From positions 651,001-715,000 of the forward strand of contig NZ_CP021425.1 of NCBI RefSeq assembly GCF_002162375.1: 64,000 nt of DNA, written 5' to 3'. This document shows, in pieces, positions 26,035-35,000 of the stretch. Under the pieces are notes generated by a model that had not been told where the DNA came from, did no database searches, and saw nothing but the letters and a program-made list of their open reading frames with translations. The stretch's first letter is position 1; every line of letters begins with the position of its first letter. This DNA comes from Oleiphilus messinensis (GTDB taxonomy: Bacteria > Pseudomonadota > Gammaproteobacteria > Pseudomonadales > Oleiphilaceae). The position numbers were made by a program, and so were the translations under genes.

Positions 26035-26396
26035 GCTGAAATTACCTTTGTGTGCAACTTGACTCAATCTGTGCCGGGATGTTAAACCCGGAAACTGCAT
26101 CCCTATAGAGGGGCCGAGATTTCTTGGGCAGTATCACAGCATTAGTCAGAGCTACAATCTACGTCTATTCGTACAACGACAGATAAAGATAAAGGACTCC
26201 GGCAGACACACCCTTACATATCTCTGGCACCTAGTGTATACCAAGTCACCGCATTCGTGAAGCGATCAGGGGAGAGCGTCCCGCCATCTTGATGCTCGAC
26301 GGAGGATATACTCTCAACTATGGTTAAGTATTCTCTTACCATAAAACAGGTCGGGTAATAAAGACGGTCGAGCACGACGAGGCCCTGGAGGTGTGC
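26035..26396. other. 362-bp divergent region between csp and the PhnA-like gene
   Basis: The left part is the csp leader with a small hairpin (CCGGG/CCCGG, 26074-26091). Near 26316-26340 there is an imperfect dyad ATGGTtAAG...CTTACCAT that could be an operator for the PhnA-like gene. No gene-length frame is convincing. Confidence 0.4.
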
Positions 26397-26801
26397 ATGT
26401 CAAAAGGCCATGATAAACATTTAAAACGAGTAGGTCTGATCAGTCTATTGGGAAAAGACCTGGCGCGGCGTTCAGGTGCTTGTTGTGAGCTCTGTCTTGA
26501 GTGCGGTGTGGCCTTGCAGCCGTTTGAAATTCCACCTCTTTCTGAAACGCCGGAACTGGATCGTACTTTATTCCTGTGTGCTGTTTGTCGGGGCAATATC
26601 GAAAAACCGAAACGGATGGATATTCTCCACTGGCGTTGTTTGAGTAAATCGGTCTGGAGTGAAGTTCCGGCAGTGCAGGTTATGGCGGTGCGTATTCTGA
26701 GCTACCTGAAGGATGAGCCCTGGGCTGGTGAGTTACTGGATCAGGTTTATCTTGAGCCAGACCTGCAAGACTGGATTAATGCTGCAGGCCTGGATGGATA
26801 A
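26397..26801 (+). CDS. PhnA-like (YjdM-type) zinc-ribbon domain protein
   Basis: This is a 134-residue protein. The start is ATG 26397, with GGAGG (26387-26391) five bases upstream. The N-terminal part has two C-x-x-C pairs (CCELCLECG and FLCAVCRGN) of the PhnA_Zn_Ribbon type, followed by M-D-I-L-H-W-R-C-L and a C-terminal helical region. Despite the historic name, proteins of this family do not carry phosphonate lyase activity. Function is unknown. Confidence 0.8.
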   Translation: MSKGHDKHLKRVGLISLLGKDLARRSGACCELCLECGVALQPFEIPPLSETPELDRTLFLCAVCRGNIEKPKRMDILHWRCLSKSVWSEVPAVQVMAVRILSYLKDEPWAGELLDQVYLEPDLQDWINAAGLDG

Positions 26802-26802
26802 T

Positions 26803-27561
26803 TTATTGCGCGTATTTGTCTTCCAGATAACGCACAATATCCGCTGACTCGAACATTTCGGTATCGTTATTCGGATCAATCAGGAATGGTACTTGAACAT
26901 CACCATACTTCTTGAAAAACTCATCGCGCTTGGTTCCGGGCAAGGGGCGATAGGGCTTCAAGGTCAGTCGCATCACAGCAGGGCCAATATCTGCTCGTTG
27001 TTGTTTACCCAGGTTGACCAGTAAGTAAGGGAGTTCCAGTTCACTTAGTTTCTCACGAACCAAACGCGAAAAGGGACTGGCTTCAAAGCTATAAAGGGTG
27101 AGTGACTGGTTTGGGGTTTTGGACGCTCTGGCTTTGGTGCCGGCTTGGAAGCGGGCCAGCGATGCCAGTTTTGATGAGGCGACAGTAATGGGTGATTCGA
27201 GCAAGAACGAAGGCGCTTTGCGTTTGCTGTAGTGGTCGAACAGATAAGACACAATTGCATTGACTCCCGTCGCCTTATAGCCGGTATTCGGGTCATACAG
27301 GAACGGAATAATCTGGTGACCTGCCAATTCCTTAAGTCGTTCGGTGTGGCGGGTGCCACCTTCGGGGCAGGGGTAAATCATGGTATCCAGATTTAATTCG
27401 GTAATCGCCTCCCGAACCAAGCGGCACTGGGGGTGTCCTTCCTGATCGAAAAGCTGGATCGGTTGCTTGAGCAACGTGGATGCTTTGCTACTCATGCTGC
27501 CCCGCCAGGAACGAAGGGTTGAAGCAACCACGGAAGAGGTGAGGTCGATCATTCTGTTCAT
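26803..27561 (-). CDS. double GST N-terminal (thioredoxin-fold) domain protein
   Basis: This 252-residue protein contains two consecutive glutathione-S-transferase N-terminal-like domains (about 34-110 and 158-252) and no helical GST C-terminal domain. The first has GHPQCRLVREAI and HQIIPFLYDPNTG, and the second has SFEASPFSRLVREKLSELELPY, V-P-F-L-I-D-P-N and ESADIVRYLEDKY. Both retain a P-x-x-P/C-type active-site loop (H-P-Q-C and S-P-F-S) and the cis-proline V-P/I-P. The arrangement resembles GST_N_3-type proteins of gammaproteobacteria. It is convergent with the PhnA-like gene, at a 1-bp gap. Confidence 0.8.
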   Translation of the reverse strand: MNRMIDLTSSVVASTLRSWRGSMSSKASTLLKQPIQLFDQEGHPQCRLVREAITELNLDTMIYPCPEGGTRHTERLKELAGHQIIPFLYDPNTGYKATGVNAIVSYLFDHYSKRKAPSFLLESPITVASSKLASLARFQAGTKARASKTPNQSLTLYSFEASPFSRLVREKLSELELPYLLVNLGKQQRADIGPAVMRLTLKPYRPLPGTKRDEFFKKYGDVQVPFLIDPNNDTEMFESADIVRYLEDKYAQ

Positions 27562-28096
27562 GCTAGTTTCCCATTAATAACGCTATCTACTTTGAAGTTC
27601 AATTGTGCCGGTTTTTGCGGCAAAAAAATATGGCCCTATTGTCCAGACTTCTCCGTCAATTTCCAGATTGACCTGCCGTATCACGCTGTGCTGATGAATG
27701 GAGTTGTTTTCGAAGAGTGTTGTAAATCGAGCATAAAAGAATAATTTCGAATTATTTTGTTAGACTGACACCTGTAAACACAAGTTAGAAAATGAAATGA
27801 AATTCTGGGGTGTGTTACCGTTTCAGGCCCAAACTCAACCTTCGAGATCAGTCCTATTTCTCGCCGATTTACGGTTTGGTTCGCGAAGTTCCATTAAATA
27901 AGTTGATGTAGAGTGTTCATACTACCTTGTTTGTACTCAAGTGAGCACAAAAATAGCACTCAATGTTTTCAAAAACGTGCTTTGGTAAGCTATTTATTTT
28001 TTGTGTTCATGTGTACACTAACTGAAAATAGTTGTATATTTTATAGCAATTAACGTATTCCTAATATTTTCTATTTTCAAGCTGGAGCATGGAAAA
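27562..28096. other. 535-bp intergenic region
   Basis: This lies between the divergent GST_N and lipase genes. The left third has stop-free frames of about 50 codons on each strand without starts; neither is accepted. The right half (27740-28080) is A+T-rich and likely holds promoters, with an 8-bp palindrome GTGTACAC near 28009. No RNA gene was recognised. Confidence 0.4.
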
Positions 28097-29104
28097 GTGA
28101 AAAAACGAATGTCATGGCGCCGGGTAGAAAGCCAGGGGATTTCGATCCTGAATGGAATTCTGGGGGATTATCTGGTTGAAAGTGGTAACCCTTTAGCCAT
28201 CGATATGGGGTTTTATCATCAGTCCAGGTTACTTGAGCCAGACCATTTGACGCCATTAATCGATCAGTACTCGCAGGGAGATGGCGTTGCACCTCTTGAG
28301 CGATGCCCGGTCAAACTGGTCGTGCTTCTCCATGGTTTGACCAATGATGAAACCATTTGGGATTTCCCCTTGCGCGAGACGATGGATCAACCCGCATCCA
28401 TCACGGATCAATCCACATCAGAGTTTGGACGTGATAACTATGGCTTGCGGCTCGCCCGCGATGCCCGTTATATTCCATTGTATCTTCGCTACAATACCGG
28501 TCTGAAAATTATGGACAACGCCCACCGTTTTTCGGCGTTAATGACGCAATTCGTCAATGCCAGTCCCGTCGAAGTTGATGAAATTGTTTGTATCGGATTC
28601 AGCATGGGTGGTCTGCTGTTGCGCTATGCTCAGCTTTTGGAGCATGAATCGACACAGAATTGGTTACATAAAGTCAGCCGGGTATTCTATCTCGGTTCAC
28701 CTCACTCCGGCGCGCCGTTGGAAAAATTGGGCCATATCGCAGGTAAAGTACTGGGTGTAGTGCCTCGCTCCTATGTCAATATCTGGGCAGACTGGGTGAA
28801 TATTCGAAGTCAGGGAATTAAAGACCTGCGCCACGGTGTTAATTTTGGCCCGGATCAGGATGAGTATTTACCCTTTAATGACGCTGTTCGCCATTTCTTC
28901 ATCAGTGGTGCCGTGTCGTCGGAGAAGAATCGTTTCGCCAACCAGATGGTGGGCGATGCATTAGTGCGTGTGGACAGCGCCAGACCTGCGAATGCTCCGG
29001 CGTTGAGTGAATATGCCCATTTTGATGCAACTCATCACCTTGCATTGGCTCATTCTGATCGTGTGTACGAACAAATACTGAAGTGGTGCCAGAATCAATT
29101 ATGA
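28097..29104 (+). CDS. PGAP1-like alpha/beta hydrolase (lipase/esterase)
   Basis: This 335-residue protein has a nucleophile motif GFSMGG with serine 169, and an upstream oxyanion-hole segment VVLLHGLTNDETIWDFP (75-91). The N-terminus ILNGILGDYLVESGNPLAIDM matches what lies immediately before the hydrolase core in longer members of this family. Here the longer N-terminal region is missing and appears to be encoded by the next gene (29196). It has a GTG start with GGAG about 10 bases upstream. No signal peptide is seen; the substrate is probably a lipid ester. Confidence 0.82.
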   Translation: MKKRMSWRRVESQGISILNGILGDYLVESGNPLAIDMGFYHQSRLLEPDHLTPLIDQYSQGDGVAPLERCPVKLVVLLHGLTNDETIWDFPLRETMDQPASITDQSTSEFGRDNYGLRLARDARYIPLYLRYNTGLKIMDNAHRFSALMTQFVNASPVEVDEIVCIGFSMGGLLLRYAQLLEHESTQNWLHKVSRVFYLGSPHSGAPLEKLGHIAGKVLGVVPRSYVNIWADWVNIRSQGIKDLRHGVNFGPDQDEYLPFNDAVRHFFISGAVSSEKNRFANQMVGDALVRVDSARPANAPALSEYAHFDATHHLALAHSDRVYEQILKWCQNQL

Positions 29105-29114
29105 TAAGTGCACT

Positions 29115-29166
29115 GTTGTTGTGACATGTTGTTGTGGCATGTAGTTGTGATATGTAGTTGTGACAG
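29115..29166 (+). repeat. 13-bp tandem repeat, four copies
   Basis: GTTGTTGTGACAT, GTTGTTGTGGCAT, GTAGTTGTGATAT and GTAGTTGTGACAG lie in tandem between the lipase stop and the next gene. They are diverged at a few positions and contain repeated TTGTGA. This is a minisatellite, or a leader array for the following gene. Confidence 0.85.
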
Positions 29167-29195
29167 GTTGTGGTTCAAACTTAGTGAGGAAAAAA

Positions 29196-29642
29196 ATGGA
29201 TAAACAGCAACTTTCCGGACTGATCAAGCTGCTTGGAACTGGGTTTGAGAAAACCGTGGATACGGTGGAAAAAATTCATCATTCCATTGCGGATGAACCA
29301 CTGGATATTTTGGAGAAAACGCCAGTAAAACCTGCGGCGACAGTTGTTAAAACTGCACACCATGGTATTAGCGGTCTGATTTATGGTTCCGTTAAGCTTG
29401 GCGGAAAGGTCGTGTTCGGGGCTTCGAGTGCGGTGTTGGATCTGGTTGATGATCCACCAGCGGGCAGCAATACCGCGTCCGCCGCTCGGGCGGCGAACAC
29501 AGCGACTGATCCCGAATTAATAACTCGGACACTTCACCCGGATTCAGGTTTTGGTTCAGACAGGGCGGGCGATTCTACGCTGGAACGAAGCGATATGTCT
29601 GAGCCTGGTTTTGGGGCTGGGCGTCGCGATGAAGTGAAGTAA
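29196..29642 (+). CDS. free-standing homologue of the lipase-family N-terminal domain
   Basis: This 148-residue protein starts at ATG 29196, preceded by GTGAGGA. Residues about 10-85 (LLGTGFEKTVDTVEKIHHSI, then TAHHGISGLIYGSVKLGGKVVFG) resemble the region that precedes the hydrolase core in fused PGAP1-like lipases, with its D-x-V-E-x-(M/I)-H and G-L-(V/I)-Y-x-S-V-(R/K) motifs. The tail (about 90-148) is low-complexity and rich in A, S, G and D. The last 109 bp overlap the 3' end of the opposite-strand pbpC. It is inferred to be a partner of the adjacent lipase. Confidence 0.6.
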   Translation: MDKQQLSGLIKLLGTGFEKTVDTVEKIHHSIADEPLDILEKTPVKPAATVVKTAHHGISGLIYGSVKLGGKVVFGASSAVLDLVDDPPAGSNTASAARAANTATDPELITRTLHPDSGFGSDRAGDSTLERSDMSEPGFGAGRRDEVK

Positions 29643-32005
29643 AGAATACGTCGGTCCGTATTGCCACTACCGTCCACCGCGACGAACTCGAATTTTCCGG
29701 GGTGCTCCGGTTTGAAGGCAACACTTTGATTCGGCGCGGTCTGTTTCCACAACTGGCCATTTACATACCAGCCAATGTGCTCGATTCCCCCCAAAGTACT
29801 GAGCGCTATTGTGGGTAACTCGTTGCTACCCGGAGGGGGTTGAATAAGGGTATCGGTCTCGGGTTTGTGTATGACCAGACTCTGACCACTTAATTCAGCG
29901 GGTTGTTCGCAACGGGGATCAAGTGGCGGGACTTGTTGTCCACGCTTTTGCTCTGCTGGTAGCCATGGCTCTACTATCCCGGGCCAAAGTGCAACGCGAC
30001 GTTTTACCCGTTTGATGTTTACGCAATTCTGATCAACCCTCAGTCCGGTTTCGGGGTTAATCCAGATTGTCGTCAGAGGTGATCGATCCACCTGATTCTC
30101 TTGTGCCAGAGCATAAGTGGGTGGAACTTGCTTGTCGACACTCCACGATGTCAGGGTTTTGTGGCAGTGATTCGGTCGGGTATCGACTTTTTTCGTGCCC
30201 GTAGGCCAACAGATTTCAACATCTGTCACGGTACCAGGTCGGGTGATTGTCGTACGCCGTGCAGGCATTTGTTTAAACAGGGTGAACATGAGCGGGGTAG
30301 CTGTTACCGCGCCGAAATGCCCCGGTACCGGGGCTCCATCGGGCCTTCCTACCCAGACGCCGATGGTATAGTCTGATGACACGCCAATAGACCAGGCATC
30401 CCGGTAACCATAGCTAGTACCTGTTTTCCAGGCGATTCCGGGGTTGTCAGTATTGGAACCCCGTGCCCGTCGCGTCCGGAGCTGGTCGGGGTGTGGCGAG
30501 TCTTGTAATATCCGGTGTATCACCCAAGCGGTTCCCTCCGAAAACAGGCGTCTGTTCTTGAGCGGTTCATGGTGCTGGTAGCGAACCGGAGCGACCAATC
30601 CACCTCGAGCCAGACTGGCGAACCCGGAGACCAAAGCCTCCAGAGATGTACCGGTTCCACCCAGTATCAGAGCCAACCCTGGCGCCTCGTGATTCGGTAG
30701 TGTTAACGGTATTCCAATATGCTGCAAGCGACTGACGAAGGTTTTCGGGCCAAGCCGCGCTAATAAATCTACAGCGGGGATGTTTAAGGATTTTTGCAAT
30801 GCCGCTGTTGCGGATACCGGGCCATTGAAACCGCCTGAAAAATTATCGGGTTGATACAGGCCATAGCTTCTGGGAGTGTCAGTCAGGAGTGAGTGGGAAT
30901 GGATTAATCCGGCATCGATAGCCATCCCGTACAAGAATGGTTTTAACGTTGACCCGGGAGAGCGATCCGCGGTTACCATGTCGATATAACCAAAGCGTTG
31001 AGTATTCCCGAATTGGCCGCTGCCCACATAGGCTCTTGCTTCCATGTTCTGATTCTCGACAATCAGAACGGCGACACTGCTGTGAGCGGGGAGCTGCGCC
31101 GTATAAAGTTTGACGTAGTCTTGCACCCGCTGTTGCAAGTTGAACTCAAGCGTCGTTTGCAGTAGTGGTTCGGGGTTGTCCTGCATCAGGCGGCGCGCCA
31201 ATAGCGGTGCGAGCTGCGGACTTTGCAGGCCGAAGGCTGCGACTTTCTCCTGCCTGGCTTCAAGAACCGTCTGCTCAGTCCAGATTTGAAATTCCCCAAG
31301 CCGTTGCAATACTTTGTTCCGTGCCTGCTCGGCCCGGCCAGGATGACGATCAGGGCGGAATCGGCTTGGGGCCTGAGGTAGCACGGCCAGCAGGGCGGCT
31401 TCAGCATGACTGAGCTGGGCCGCCGACTTATTGAAGTAGCCAAAGGCGGCAGCCTCCACACCTTCCAGCGTCCCACCGAACGGCGCATTATTCAGATAAA
31501 GCGCTAAAATTTCCTGTTTATCGAGATGCCACTCCAATTGGATTGCGCGCAAAATCTGTGACAGTTTCCCGGGAACGGATCGTGGGTGGGGGTGCAACAG
31601 CCGAGCGACTTGCATGGTTATCGTCGAACCACCGGAAACAATCTTCCCACCTTGCACGTTTTGTAAAAATGCCCTGACCAAAGCAATTGGGTTGACGCCA
31701 GGATGATAGTAAAACCAGCGATCTTCGTAGCCCAGTAAGGCTTCGATATATCGCGGGGAGACCGCATCAAGGTGGGTGGGGTAGCGCCACACCCCTTTGT
31801 CGTCTGCAAAGCGGCGTAGCGGTATTCCGTCTCGATCGGTCACCACTTGCGCAAAATGGCGTTGGTGTTGTGGCAGATTGAGTGGAAAGCAGCGATCCAG
31901 AACAATCAAAACCAGGGCCATCAACATGATTGGAGTGGCAATGCGCAATAACCGTGCTGAGCGTCGTAACCCTCCTGCTTTGAGAAAGCCCCGAGTGCTG
32001 TTCAT
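29534..32005 (-). CDS. pbpC: penicillin-binding protein 1C (bifunctional peptidoglycan synthase)
   Basis: This 823-residue inner-membrane enzyme has one TM segment (about 22-40). A GT51 glycosyltransferase domain carries catalytic E94-D95 (LLGYEDRWFYYHPG), and GGSTITMQVARLL matches its second motif. The transpeptidase domain has S352-x-x-K355 (SPGSTLKPF) and KTG (WKTGTSYGYRDAW). A C-terminal BiPBP_C domain ends near residue 790, followed by a nonconserved tail RRPAPKPGSD. It overlaps the yfhM stop by four bases, as in the E. coli yfhM-pbpC pair. Confidence 0.95.
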   Translation of the reverse strand: MNSTRGFLKAGGLRRSARLLRIATPIMLMALVLIVLDRCFPLNLPQHQRHFAQVVTDRDGIPLRRFADDKGVWRYPTHLDAVSPRYIEALLGYEDRWFYYHPGVNPIALVRAFLQNVQGGKIVSGGSTITMQVARLLHPHPRSVPGKLSQILRAIQLEWHLDKQEILALYLNNAPFGGTLEGVEAAAFGYFNKSAAQLSHAEAALLAVLPQAPSRFRPDRHPGRAEQARNKVLQRLGEFQIWTEQTVLEARQEKVAAFGLQSPQLAPLLARRLMQDNPEPLLQTTLEFNLQQRVQDYVKLYTAQLPAHSSVAVLIVENQNMEARAYVGSGQFGNTQRFGYIDMVTADRSPGSTLKPFLYGMAIDAGLIHSHSLLTDTPRSYGLYQPDNFSGGFNGPVSATAALQKSLNIPAVDLLARLGPKTFVSRLQHIGIPLTLPNHEAPGLALILGGTGTSLEALVSGFASLARGGLVAPVRYQHHEPLKNRRLFSEGTAWVIHRILQDSPHPDQLRTRRARGSNTDNPGIAWKTGTSYGYRDAWSIGVSSDYTIGVWVGRPDGAPVPGHFGAVTATPLMFTLFKQMPARRTTITRPGTVTDVEICWPTGTKKVDTRPNHCHKTLTSWSVDKQVPPTYALAQENQVDRSPLTTIWINPETGLRVDQNCVNIKRVKRRVALWPGIVEPWLPAEQKRGQQVPPLDPRCEQPAELSGQSLVIHKPETDTLIQPPPGSNELPTIALSTLGGIEHIGWYVNGQLWKQTAPNQSVAFKPEHPGKFEFVAVDGSGNTDRRILYFTSSRRPAPKPGSDISLRSSVESPALSEPKPESG

Positions 32006-35000
32006 TGGCGGGGAAGCACCTTGAGTTTATCTTGCGTAAATCCCACTCCCCGATGTTCAGGACGATACATATCTTCGACAAAAGGCGCTGGAACTTGATA
32101 GATTCCGGGAGTAACAGCCCGCGCCAGATAAAACAGGTTCGCCTTCTGATACCGTAGATCGATGGCCGCAATGTAACGGTCATCTCGATATTCCTGATAG
32201 GTAATTGTGGTTCCGGAAATCAGCTTTTGTACGGGCTGATTGTTGATCACAAAGTCATTCAGGTTCACTGCATGGCTGAGATTTTGGTTTTCCAGCTCCA
32301 AGCCTGCAGGTAATAGATCGACGACGAGCGTATCCGGATGACGGTCTTCACTGTTTACCTGCAAATGTACCAGTAGCAATTCGCCGGATTTAATCTGGTC
32401 TGGATCGATCGCCTCACCTTGAGTATTGTAATATTGTCGGCTGATATGGTAGCCCGCATCAGTAACCGGGGCGGGGGTTTTTGGATAGCCGCGGTAAGTT
32501 CGTTCGATGAACAGTGGGCCTGTACCGTTGTTGGTGAGATTAATACGCTTGAGTAACTGCTTTGAATTGAGTTCGAGGAGCTCGCTCACGGTTTGTTTCC
32601 TCTCAAAGCGGTTTTCCCCCAGTGTGATGTTCGCCTCCCAACCTGTGTCAATTTTGTTTTCCAGTTGCAAACCGGTCATGAATAATGCATTTCGCTCCTG
32701 CGTGCTCAACCAACGCCTTTGGTAGATCTGGTCGGTCAATTCATTGGCCCAGGTGAGCGCCGTATGTTCTTCGATATGATGTTCCAGCATTAGCGCGATC
32801 ATCAAGGCACGATCCCGAAGTGGAGTTCCGTAATCACCCAGATAGCGGTGCTGATCGCGTGTTGTATGGATCGCTTTTTCGATTGCTTGTTCGGCCCGTG
32901 ATGGGTCTCCCTGTAGTCTCAGAGCTGCCGCCAGGTGCAAATACGGCAGACCGGATTCCACTGGTGCATGTCCCCGCGTTGTGTGGGTGTCCAGTTGTAG
33001 CAGTCGATCCAGAAGCAAGCGTGTTGCAGCCAAGGTGTCTCTGTTTACCCGTGCAAGTACGTAAGCCGCATAGGCCTGATAGGCAAATGTGTAATGCGTT
33101 TCGTTTTCACTGTAGCGTTGATTGATCGCCCCACCCTGCGTCACGGTATAGTGCTGTAAACGTTTCAGGGCTTTATCAAGAATGCTTTCAGATACCCTAT
33201 AACCTTCATCTCGCAGGCGTAGCAGTAGATCCGTCACATAGGCAGTCAGCCAATGTTCTTCAGGGGATTGGTTGTCCCACAACCCGAACCCACCTGAACT
33301 GAGCTGCATGCCGGCGATACGGGTCAGTGCGGTATTTATTCGTTTCAAGCGCTCTGCTTCATCCAATTTTGCCAGGTTGAATCGTTGCAGGTTCTCTTGT
33401 GTGGCGATTGCGAGGGGAAAGGCGCGACTGCTGGTTTGTTCCAGACACCCGTACGGGTATTGCAACAGTGACTGCAGATGACTGTCCAGATTAAGTGGGG
33501 GTCTCGCACTGACTTTGAGTTTTCCACGCAATTCGGATTGATAGTATGCATCCAGGGTCAGAGCATCCAGGATTACTGAGTCGCCGGCTCCGAGCACGAC
33601 TTTTTCTTGCCGGGTGACGGGGGAATACGCTGGGCGGACACCGAGATTCCAGGTGCGTTCAATGGCCTTGAGAGGGGGATTAGTAGCGGTATCCGTTACC
33701 TTAACGGTTATGGGTGCCTTACCATATCCAAAATCAGCGTGAATCGGCCAGGTCAAAGTGGTTTTTTCATCATGCTTCAACGCAAGCGTTTTCGTGAATT
33801 GTTCGCTTTTCAAGGGGGGGGAGGTCTGCACTGTGACATCCAGGTTTTTGCTTTCGCCACTTAGATTGTGAATATCCAGCGCGATTTGGGATTGGTCATG
33901 GGCACCCAGGAATCGTGGCATTGCCAATTGCGTCACGATAGGCGAGGCAACGGTTGTTTCATGATCATTGTGGCCGAAAGTTTCTTCCGAGTAGGCTACC
34001 GCCATTAATCGGATTTGGCCATTAAACTGCGGCAGGGGGAGGTGGAATGTTGCATAGCCTTCGGCATCGACCTGTTGTGGTCTGTAAAATTGCGACAGGA
34101 TTTGTACTTCTGAAAGCGGTTCATCCCCGCCCTGACTGAGATCAATGTCGCCACCGAAGCGAATGCCCGCACGCTCATACTGGTTCAGTTCAATCAACTT
34201 GCTGTACATATCCCGGGATTCGATACTGTAGCGCCTGGGGCCAAAGAACAGTGCTTCAGGGTTGGGGGTGTCGTAATTCGTGATATTCAACACGCCAACA
34301 TCAACTGCAGATAAGGTAACCCAAGCGGGGTGGATACTCTGCCCCTCGACCTTGACTTTCACGGGAAAGGTTTGCTCCGGTTCGGTTTTGTCATCGGCTT
34401 CAATGCTCACGTTCAACGTTCGTTCCGAGCGATCAAGTGGTAAGTGAATCAAACCGAATGCGCGTGCAGGGGTTATTTCCTGTTCTCTACTGGCGGGGCG
34501 CAGCATGACTACGGAGACATAAATGTCGTGGCGTTGCCAGCTTGCGTCAATGGGAATCGAGATGGTTTTGGCTTCAGCACCCATGGCCAGTCGTGTGGAC
34601 CACAAGGGTTTATCGGATTCCACCAGAACGATGGCTTCACCTGCATGGGGAGGATTAATCGTCAGTTGTGCTGTCTCGCCCCCTCTGTAGGCCGCTTTGT
34701 CCAAAACGATATTGACCTGGTCAGGTTTGCTGGCAGTATTGCCGATCTGGCTTTGCCGCCAGTTGGCATACCAGTCTGTTCCCGCGAAGAAACGCACGGT
34801 GGTTACTTCATTTCGTTGTCGATCACGGGCCTCGAAGCGATAGCGTCCCCAGTCAACGGGCACTTCGATCTTTGCGGATTCTCCGGCGTTGAAATTGACG
34901 GTCTGGTTAAATACTGGAAATTCTTTCTCGGTGAATTCGTAGTGCCAGCCTTGCTGGCTATTGTACTCCCAAAAATACTGCCGATCTTCCCGAATCAGAG

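Noticed and set aside
27584..27753. Start-less minus frame (F-Y-A-R-F... V-N-L-E-I-D-G-E-V-W) upstream of the GST_N gene
   Set aside because: Composition is protein-like but so is the opposite strand over the same bases; the length is within chance for a gap.
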